Source: Ilyomonas sp963847085
Lineage (GTDB): Bacteria > Bacteroidota > Bacteroidia > Chitinophagales > Chitinophagaceae
Direction of reading: 5' to 3'
Assembly (NCBI GenBank): GCA_963847085.1
Contig: CAWJYO010000008.1
Coordinates: 278,335 to 342,334, forward strand
Length of the DNA: 64,000 nt
The stretch's first letter is position 1. Every line of letters begins with the position of its first letter. A program made the position numbers and the translations under genes. This document shows, one piece after another, positions 58,703 to 64,000 of this stretch. The notes beneath the pieces were generated by a model. That model was given only the letters and a program-made list of their open reading frames with translations. It made no database searches and was not told the DNA's origin.

Positions 58703-59626
58703 TTATCCCTGCGAAGCAAAGTCGCTTTTTAAAACCGTTCCTTTTTCATTCACTTCTAATGTGTGCATAATGCCATGCTTCAACGCAAAGTTTTCTTTTG
58801 CATGACCAACCGGAAAACTATAACCAACCGGATAATTATACTCCTTCACTTTATCCGCAATCACTTCATACACCGATTGCCCGAATGAAATAGTAGTATC
58901 CTTCATGTCGGTAAAAGAGCCAACTAATAAGCCAGCCAATTCATCCAACCTGCCTGCTCTTTTCAGTTGCATCATCAGGCGGTCAATATTATAAATGTAT
59001 TCGCCCACATCTTCAATAAACAAAATTCTTCCTTTTGTTTTTACGCTGCTTTTTGAGCCAATGAGATGCGCTATTAAACACAAATTTCCACCCACCAATT
59101 CGCCTGATGCCTTACCATTTTTATTGAGAGGATGCGCTGCGGAATGATAGTTATAATCCAATCCCAGCAAGGCTTTGCGTAATGACTGCACATATTCGTT
59201 TTCGCTGCCTCCATCGTTAAACGCTGCTGCCATTGGCGAATGCAAAGAAGCCATTTGATAATTTTGAAACAAGTGAGAATGCAGCATGGTAATATCGCTA
59301 AAACCAACCATCCATTTGGGATGTTTCATAAATGTTGCAAAATTGAGTTTATCAATGATCCGGCTCAAGCCATAACCACCTCTCGCGCAAAGAATGGCTT
59401 TGATGCTGGCATCATCCATCATCGTTTGTAAATCATTTAATCTCTCTTCATCTGTTCCTGAAAAATAATTGAACTGCGAGTGCAAAGTAGTTCCTTCTTT
59501 TACTCTAAAACCCCATTGCCGCAACGTTTGTAAACAAGTTTGCATCCTTTCATAAGGCATAAAACCCGATGGACAAACAACGCCAATAATATCACCCGAT
59601 TGCAGGTAAGGAGGAAGAATGGTCAT
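58703..59626 (-). CDS. LD-carboxypeptidase (peptidase S66 family)
   Basis: 307 residues, no signal peptide. The nucleophile is Ser110 in MVGFSDIT, with the Glu in FIEDVGEYIYN and the His in YSFPVGHAKENF completing the Ser-Glu-His triad of the S66 family. The N-terminus LQSGDIIGVVCPSGFM and ILCARGGYGLSRI are also typical. It trims the terminal D-Ala from tetrapeptides during peptidoglycan recycling. Convergent with the permease. Confidence 0.92.
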   Translation of the reverse strand: MTILPPYLQSGDIIGVVCPSGFMPYERMQTCLQTLRQWGFRVKEGTTLHSQFNYFSGTDEERLNDLQTMMDDASIKAILCARGGYGLSRIIDKLNFATFMKHPKWMVGFSDITMLHSHLFQNYQMASLHSPMAAAFNDGGSENEYVQSLRKALLGLDYNYHSAAHPLNKNGKASGELVGGNLCLIAHLIGSKSSVKTKGRILFIEDVGEYIYNIDRLMMQLKRAGRLDELAGLLVGSFTDMKDTTISFGQSVYEVIADKVKEYNYPVGYSFPVGHAKENFALKHGIMHTLEVNEKGTVLKSDFASQG

Positions 59627-59940
59627 GCTACAATATTAAGGAATAAGTATTGGTGATATAAAGATGCCATTGTCTCTTAAGAATACATTGTGCCACAACA
59701 AAAAGAGGTTGTTTTGATACCAGCTTTTATTGCAACTGATTTATTGCGAAATAGTTGTTTAATAAATACCAAACGATATACTAAACTTATAAAAGTTGCT
59801 TACAACCCTGCTTTAAATTGTAGACCAGTCCATGATTGCACTATTCCTTTGTAATCATATCTCAATTCACCAAAAGCACTTTTGTTTTTGCTCATATTTT
59901 TTCAGGATGCTTCAAACAATTTTTATTTCACCTTTACTTT
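59627..59940. other. Gene-free stretch before the DUF1415 gene
   Basis: Divergent intergenic region. An 11-mer (59881) and a T-rich run lie 50-60 bases before the start. The downstream frame is open back to 59836 but this part looks non-coding. Confidence 0.4.
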
Positions 59941-60498
59941 ATGCAAAGCGAAGAAATAATTTCTATTACCAAAAAATGGATTGCAGATGTTGTTATCAGT
60001 TGCAACTTCTGCCCGTTTGCTGCACGCGAAGTGGAACGGAATTCTATTGAGTACAGAGTTGAAGAAAGCAACAACAAAGCCACCTGTATAGATGCGCTTC
60101 TGCAGGAATGCAATCGGCTTCAAACGGATAGAACTATTGAAACTACCTTTGTAATTTTGCCTAATGCCGTTCCCTTGTTTGACAGTTTCCTCAAATTGAT
60201 TGCTTTGTCTGAAAAGCGATTACAACAAAACGGGTACGAAGGCATTTACCAGTTAGCCAGCTTTCATCCACTATATCGTTTCAGGGGTGCATCGGCAAAC
60301 GATGCTGCAAATTATACCAACAGGTCGCCTTATCCGATGTTGCAATTGCTACGTGAAGAAAGTGTAGCGAAAGCAATTGACCATTACCCGGGCTCAGCTA
60401 CCTCTATCCCGGTACGAAACATTGCGTTTGCGCGGAAGAAAGGTTTGGCTTATATGAAAGCATTAAGCCAACAGTTGGCAACACAAAATAAGGAATGA
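59941..60498 (+). CDS. DUF1415 family protein
   Basis: 185 residues from the ATG at 59941 (MQSEEIISITKKWIADVVIS). Marks of the family are CNFCPFAARE, with two Cys that could be redox-active or bind metal, and LASFHPLYRFRGASANDAAN, then NRSPYPMLQLLREESV. The function is unknown. It is a single gene with no signal peptide. Confidence 0.82.
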   Translation: MQSEEIISITKKWIADVVISCNFCPFAAREVERNSIEYRVEESNNKATCIDALLQECNRLQTDRTIETTFVILPNAVPLFDSFLKLIALSEKRLQQNGYEGIYQLASFHPLYRFRGASANDAANYTNRSPYPMLQLLREESVAKAIDHYPGSATSIPVRNIAFARKKGLAYMKALSQQLATQNKE

Positions 60499-60869
60499 TG
60501 AAGAAGGCAAACGAGTGATTTAATTTGAATAATTCTATATAGAGAAGGTTTGATAAAGATTACAATTTGAATGAGCACATTAGAAACGTGGACGATAGGG
60601 GGTAGAAGTAAATCAGGAGATTTGTTTATTGTATAGGAAAGTATAAAGGTTACGTTATGTAATGAAAAGCTTCATCTGACATCATCTTTGTTTTTGCTTC
60701 TTTTTGCGTCCTTGTATATGAAACAATGGTATAAATAGAAATGTCCAATCTGTTTCGGGTTGGACATTTCTAAAATTACATTTTTACTCTTTTACAAACA
60801 TTTTCTTTTGTGTTGTTTGTCCTTTTACAACAAAGCAACAATATACTTTCTCGTAGTTTTGTTTGTAGC
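60499..60869. other. Gene-free stretch with hairpin
   Basis: Contains an 11-mer (60687-60697) and a hairpin at 60737-60771 with 12-bp arms AGAAATGTCCAA / TTGGACATTTCT. The hairpin may end the transcript from 60870 (-) or from the DUF1415 gene. No gene recognised. Confidence 0.45.
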
Positions 60870-61388
60870 CTATTTTTTATACTGCACAGTGATGGAAGTA
60901 GCATCCTGGGTTTGAACTTCAAACATACTTTTTATAGCAGGCGATAAGGAATGCCACAACTGGCTGGTTTTTCCGTTGTACAACACATTGATGGTTGAGC
61001 CGGTGGCATTATAATTCATGTCAACAGACTTGACGCCTTGCAATGCCTGAATACTGTCTTGTGTGATCTCTAATTTGTCGTAATTAATGCCTGATATAGA
61101 AATGGTAATCGGGTTGAAACCGGCTAAAGAATCTTTTGTAACTGCTTGTTCCTGCGGCTTGTTTTTTTTGCCACCATGAATGCCAAACACAGTTCCTAAA
61201 TTCTTTACGGCATTGGCTGTATTTGTTATTGCACCGGAAGTGCCATTAATGGTGTTTGAAGCGCTATTTAGAGAATTGTTTGTACTATCTAAATGACCAC
61301 TGGTGTTAGCAATTTTTTTAGCAACGCTTTGTGCACTGAGGTTATTTATGCACAAAAACAAAAAGAGTATAAAGAGTAGATTTTTCAT
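60870..61388 (-). CDS. Hypothetical secreted protein
   Basis: 172 residues. Signal peptide ending NLSAQ (1-19), then an Asn/Ser/Thr-rich helical segment (LDSTNNSLNSASNTINGTSG), a short basic patch (GGKKNKPQEQ), and a C-terminal domain of likely beta-strands (ITISISGINYDKLEITQDS, STINVLYNGKTSQLW). Not recognised. Single gene; the ~230 bases upstream hold two inverted repeats. Confidence 0.6.
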   Translation of the reverse strand: MKNLLFILFLFLCINNLSAQSVAKKIANTSGHLDSTNNSLNSASNTINGTSGAITNTANAVKNLGTVFGIHGGKKNKPQEQAVTKDSLAGFNPITISISGINYDKLEITQDSIQALQGVKSVDMNYNATGSTINVLYNGKTSQLWHSLSPAIKSMFEVQTQDATSITVQYKK

Positions 61389-61507
61389 AACAGGAGGTTT
61401 TATTGTTGTTATAATGAAGAATTAAGGCGAATGAAATAGGTTTTTTCCTTTATAAATTTGATGAAGTGCTATCTGAAGGTTGGCAAAGAAAAAAGAATAT
61501 TATTCTC

Positions 61508-61574
61508 TGCTGTTTTATTTTATAAATTTATAACAGCAAAATGCCAAATGTATATACCTGTTTACAGGTATATA
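61508..61574. promoter_or_regulatory. Two inverted repeats before the two-component locus
   Basis: TGCTGTT (61508-61514) pairs with AACAGCA (61532-61538) over a 17-base spacer, and TATATACCTG (61551-61560) pairs perfectly with CAGGTATATA (61565-61574). They lie 48-114 bases before the kinase fragment and may be regulator sites or a terminator for the divergent side. Confidence 0.35.
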
Positions 61575-61621
61575 AAATAGCAAAACCTTTACTTAACCTT
61601 GTTTGAATAGATACCCCGACT

Positions 61622-61940
61622 GTGAAAAGAATCAAACTGAATAAAAAGGATGATTGGCTTCAGCTACCTTTTATTTGGTTTGTTTTTATCACTTTTTATT
61701 TACTTTTTTATTCTGCTTACCTGAAGCAAGGAAATTTTATCTATCAGCGTCTTTATATTTACGAAACGGACAGGAAGTTACTTATAATCGGAAGATGATG
61801 GAATTGGTTTTGATATTGATAAAATAAATGAAGGAATTGGACTCAAAAATATAAAAAGACGCATTGAATTTTTAAAAGTAAATATTTTCATAGAAGGCAA
61901 AAAGAACGGTACCTATACTATTAAACAATTACCCCTATAA
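61622..61940 (+). pseudogene. Collapsed sensor histidine kinase (internal deletion)
   Basis: The first piece (61622-61798, GTG start) reads KRIKLNKKDDWLQLPFIW and holds one membrane helix, then stops. The second (61791-61940, another frame) reads EDDGIGFDIDKINEGIGLKN then IKRRIEFL, the G1/G2 end of an HATPase domain, and ends 11 bases before the response regulator. The dimerisation domain with the acceptor His and most of the ATP domain are missing, about 300 or more residues short of a normal kinase. It could be a real deletion or an assembly collapse. Confidence 0.6.
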
Positions 61941-61951
61941 CAATTATCACT

Positions 61952-62611
61952 ATGCCAGCCAGCGAATCCTCTATAATAAAAATTATGATAGCCGACGATC
62001 ATGGGCTTTTTGCAGAAGGTTTGGAACAAATACTCAACAATACACCTGGTTTCGAAATTATTGCGCGTGTAGATAATGGCAAATTGCTGATGCAAACGCT
62101 TAATAGGTTAACGCCGGATTTGATTTTATTGGATATTCACATGCCATTGATGGATGGTCTGGAAACGGCAACAGCCATTAAAAAACGGCTTCCTGATATA
62201 AAAATTATATTTATAAGCATGACTTACGACACTTCATATAAAACCTTTCTTCACAAGTACGATATTGATGGTTTTGTAAGTAAAACTGTAAACTTTTCAT
62301 TACTAAAAGAAGCAATACAAAATGTGATTGCAGGTCACAAAATTGTTGTTCCGCCACTCCATTCAACCGAGCCTGATGAAGCACAACTCTCTTCAGAAAG
62401 TGAACACATGAGAGCATTTAAGTTAACCAGAACTGAAATTGAAATTATACAACTCATCACACATGGAGATTCCACAAAAATGATTGCTGCAAAACGAAAT
62501 CTAAGCTATCTGACAGTTGAGACGCATAGAAAAAATATTTTCAGAAAATTGCACGTAAAAAATATGGCAGAAGTAGCTGCTTTTGCAGCAAAGCATAATC
62601 TTATAAAATAA
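61952..62611 (+). CDS. NarL/LuxR-type response regulator
   Basis: 219 residues. Receiver domain (about 8-125): acidic pair DD at 15-16, phospho-acceptor D61 in LLDIHMPLMDG, switch Ser/Thr in IFISMTYD, and Lys in GFVSKTVN. The C-terminal LuxR helix-turn-helix (about 150-215) reads LTRTEIEIIQLITHGDSTKM and TVETHRKNIFRKL. It binds DNA when phosphorylated. Its kinase gene, directly upstream, is collapsed, so it may be orphaned or served by another donor. Confidence 0.92.
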   Translation: MPASESSIIKIMIADDHGLFAEGLEQILNNTPGFEIIARVDNGKLLMQTLNRLTPDLILLDIHMPLMDGLETATAIKKRLPDIKIIFISMTYDTSYKTFLHKYDIDGFVSKTVNFSLLKEAIQNVIAGHKIVVPPLHSTEPDEAQLSSESEHMRAFKLTRTEIEIIQLITHGDSTKMIAAKRNLSYLTVETHRKNIFRKLHVKNMAEVAAFAAKHNLIK

Positions 62612-62675
62612 AACAATGAATATTTCCTCTGCCGTTTGATAGGATGTTGATGTTGATAGAAAGAGTGGCAAAAAC

Positions 62676-62699
62676 AAATGTATGTATCAGAATACATTT
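62676..62699. promoter_or_regulatory. Inverted repeat, possible operator
   Basis: AAATGTAT (62676-62683) and ATACATTT (62692-62699) around 8 bases, after the response regulator and before the secreted protein gene. It overlaps the end of a reverse 11-mer. Confidence 0.3.
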
Positions 62700-62854
62700 C
62701 ACTAATCCGTAAAGAAACAGGAACATTTAACAACAATGTAAAGGAATAGAATTGATGTGAAATGCTTGTTTCAAAAATTATATTTTTGTTGCTGCCGCTG
62801 CATAACTAACGATAACGCATCCCTGTTATAAATCAAGGGCTTTGAGAGAAAGTA

Positions 62855-64000
62855 ATGAGTCAATTCGCCAAACGATTGTGTTTTCTTCTTTTCCTTTTTG
62901 CATAGAAGGTGACGCCTGTTTTGGCACAAAATCTCATCATCAATGGTTCTATGAATAGTGCCAAAGGCGCTGATGTCGTTGCGCCTGGATGGTACAAGTA
63001 TTCTAATTACGCCAATGCCAATACGCCCGATATTAACGATTCTGCGGGTGGTGTAAATACAACACAGGTTATGTATGGGCTGATGGAACACCAGTGTCTT
63101 CTCCGGATGGACGCACATGGCAAAACGTATTTACGGGAGAAAATTTTGCGCAGGATATAAAGAATATTACCACTGGAGACGTGTATTATTTTAAATACTA
63201 CTATACTTCACAGGGTATTACTGCCGGGCCTCCTACGCCTGACATTGCCACGCCATTTCCTCCGTCCGTTACTTTTGTTGGTGCGAATGGATATGCAAAT
63301 CCAGCAGCAGAAAAATTATTTCAATGGAACACTTATTTTGGAACAATTACCGCTACAGATACAGTTATTACCATCATCGCTTCTGCGGGTACAAACCAGG
63401 CTTATATGGCGTTTGATGGCTTTTTATCTTTCAAAAGTTCCGCCTCTTGGTATGATGATTTATTCGCAACCTTTACCCGATACTATATGCAATACCGGCA
63501 ATGCTAATTTTACGGTACATGTGGTTGCGGGTGCTACGTTTCAGTGGCAGGTAAATGAAGGAGGAACCTGGCAAAACACTACCGATAACAACCAGTATTC
63601 CGGTCCAATGAGTGATAGTTTAAGCATTTCCAATACTGATGCTGGCATGAACAATTATCAATACCGATGCTATTTGAGCACGGCTTGTTGCAATGTGTAT
63701 TCCGCGCCTGCAACGCTTGTTGTACTTCCTTATTTTACGCCTTCTGTAACGATTACTACCGCTTCCAACAACATTTGTAAACAAGATACGGCAACCTTTA
63801 CGGCATGTGTTTCTACACCGCTTCAAAACACTTTTTTTCAATGGAAAAAACAGGATGTGGATGTAGGAAAAGACACTACCGTTTATAGCGATGGAAACAT
63901 TAGCGACAGAGATGTTATCAGTTGTTTTCTTACAACGAACGAAGCCTGTGCTACGCCAGCTTCTGTTGTGAGCAACAAAATTGTAATGACGGTAGAAGCC
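62855..64000 (+). pseudogene. Secreted protein with Ig-like repeats, disrupted and cut by the window end
   Basis: Starts MSQFAKRLCFLLFLFA, a signal peptide, but a TAG at 62903-62905 interrupts it before KVTPVLAQ in the same frame. The mature part opens NLIINGSMNSAKGADVVAPG WY, like carbohydrate-binding beta-sandwich domains. A frame change near 63075 (-1 or +2) joins NTTQVMYG to WADGTPVSSPDGRTWQN. A +1 in the T run 63472-63474 leads to DTICNTGNANFTVHV, and the frame is open to base 64000 with Ig-like repeats. The C-terminus, perhaps with a sorting domain, is outside the window. Three lesions could be error or true decay. Confidence 0.6.

Larger units (their letters stand above)
55..62678. repeat. 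Dispersed intergenic 11-mer TTTGTTTTTGC
   Basis: Exact intergenic copies on the plus strand start at 55, 4332, 17552, 17602, 42923, 48624, 48790, 50538, 59881 and 60687. Copies in the reverse orientation are at 21149-21159, 55901-55911 and 62668-62678. Most plus-strand copies are followed 3-5 bases later by a run of T. Near matches lie at about 16305, 32993, 34867, 40965, 48373, 50567 and 56182. Several copies begin within a few bases of a stop codon (17552, 21149, 42923, 50538). About ten further exact copies fall inside genes, nine of them on the coding strand as GCAAAAACAAA, which simple Lys/Asn/Gln codon use can explain. The span given runs from the first to the last copy. Confidence 0.6.

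Noticed and set aside
1..64000. CRISPR array, prophage, or intact insertion sequence
   Set aside because: No regularly spaced direct repeats, no phage structural genes and no transposase frame were found on either strand.

Overview
The window looks like the chromosome of a member of the Bacteroidota, most likely Chitinophagales/Chitinophagaceae. The supporting signs are a SusC/SusD pair, type IX secretion sorting domains of both types (A and B), a PKD-repeat protein next to a PorP/SprF protein, a MurF-alanine racemase fusion, an atpD-atpC pair away from the other ATP synthase genes, a short epsilon subunit, and -7 promoter boxes of the TAnnTTTG type. No rRNA, CRISPR array, prophage or intact transposase was seen. 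Family and order are inference from gene content.

Layout. 0.1-4.2 kb: two serine hydrolases of the beta-lactamase fold, then a Cys/Met-metabolism PLP enzyme. 4.4-9.4 kb: a SusC/SusD nutrient uptake operon with a clear promoter. 9.5-10.1 kb: the decayed remains of an Mrr-type restriction enzyme beside tRNA-Arg(ACG). 10.2-12.5 kb: a methyltransferase-like membrane protein and a degenerate glycosyltransferase. 12.5-15.9 kb: a GAF/kinase-like protein that has lost its phospho-acceptor His, and FeoB. 16.0-19.0 kb: a metal (probably copper) cluster: MauE/DoxX protein, 19-Cys Csp-like protein, HYC_CC_PP protein and a Met/His/Asp-rich outer-membrane candidate. 19.3-25.7 kb: housekeeping genes hscA, prfC, a Uma2-type nuclease, purB and mqnA. 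25.9-34.6 kb: secreted proteins, FkbM methyltransferase and a glycosyltransferase. 35-42.9 kb: hydrolases, an AI-2E family transporter, atpDC, pdxA and rsmG. 43.5-50.5 kb: a giant PKD protein, PorP/SprF and a stand-alone type A sorting domain. 50.7-60.5 kb: murF-alr, a GH29 fucosidase, lspA, hemF, a GntP permease, an LD-carboxypeptidase and a DUF1415 protein. 60.9-64 kb: a secreted protein, a collapsed histidine kinase with an intact NarL-type regulator, and a damaged secreted protein running off the end.

Three things cut across the genes. (1) Eight genes are broken by single-base insertions, including essential atpD, purB and murF. Fourteen lesions were placed as +1, and in the seven genes complete within the window removing the inserted bases gives a length divisible by three. 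This looks like insertion-biased sequence error rather than decay. (2) Two short palindromic elements (26.4 and 43.1 kb) share ends and are each flanked by a 9-bp direct repeat, so they look like MITEs; decayed pieces lie at 53.2 and possibly 19.2 kb. (3) The 11-mer TTTGTTTTTGC occurs 13 times exactly in the small intergenic fraction, in both orientations and usually just after stop codons, and fits neither a terminator nor a promoter.

How genes work together. SusC and SusD form one importer. The 16-19 kb genes probably bind and move copper or another soft metal. MurF-Alr and the LD-carboxypeptidase act on peptidoglycan. LspA would process the lipoproteins seen here. HscA (Fe-S assembly), HemF and FeoB concern iron and heme. 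The T9SS cargo proteins need a secretion core that lies outside the window.
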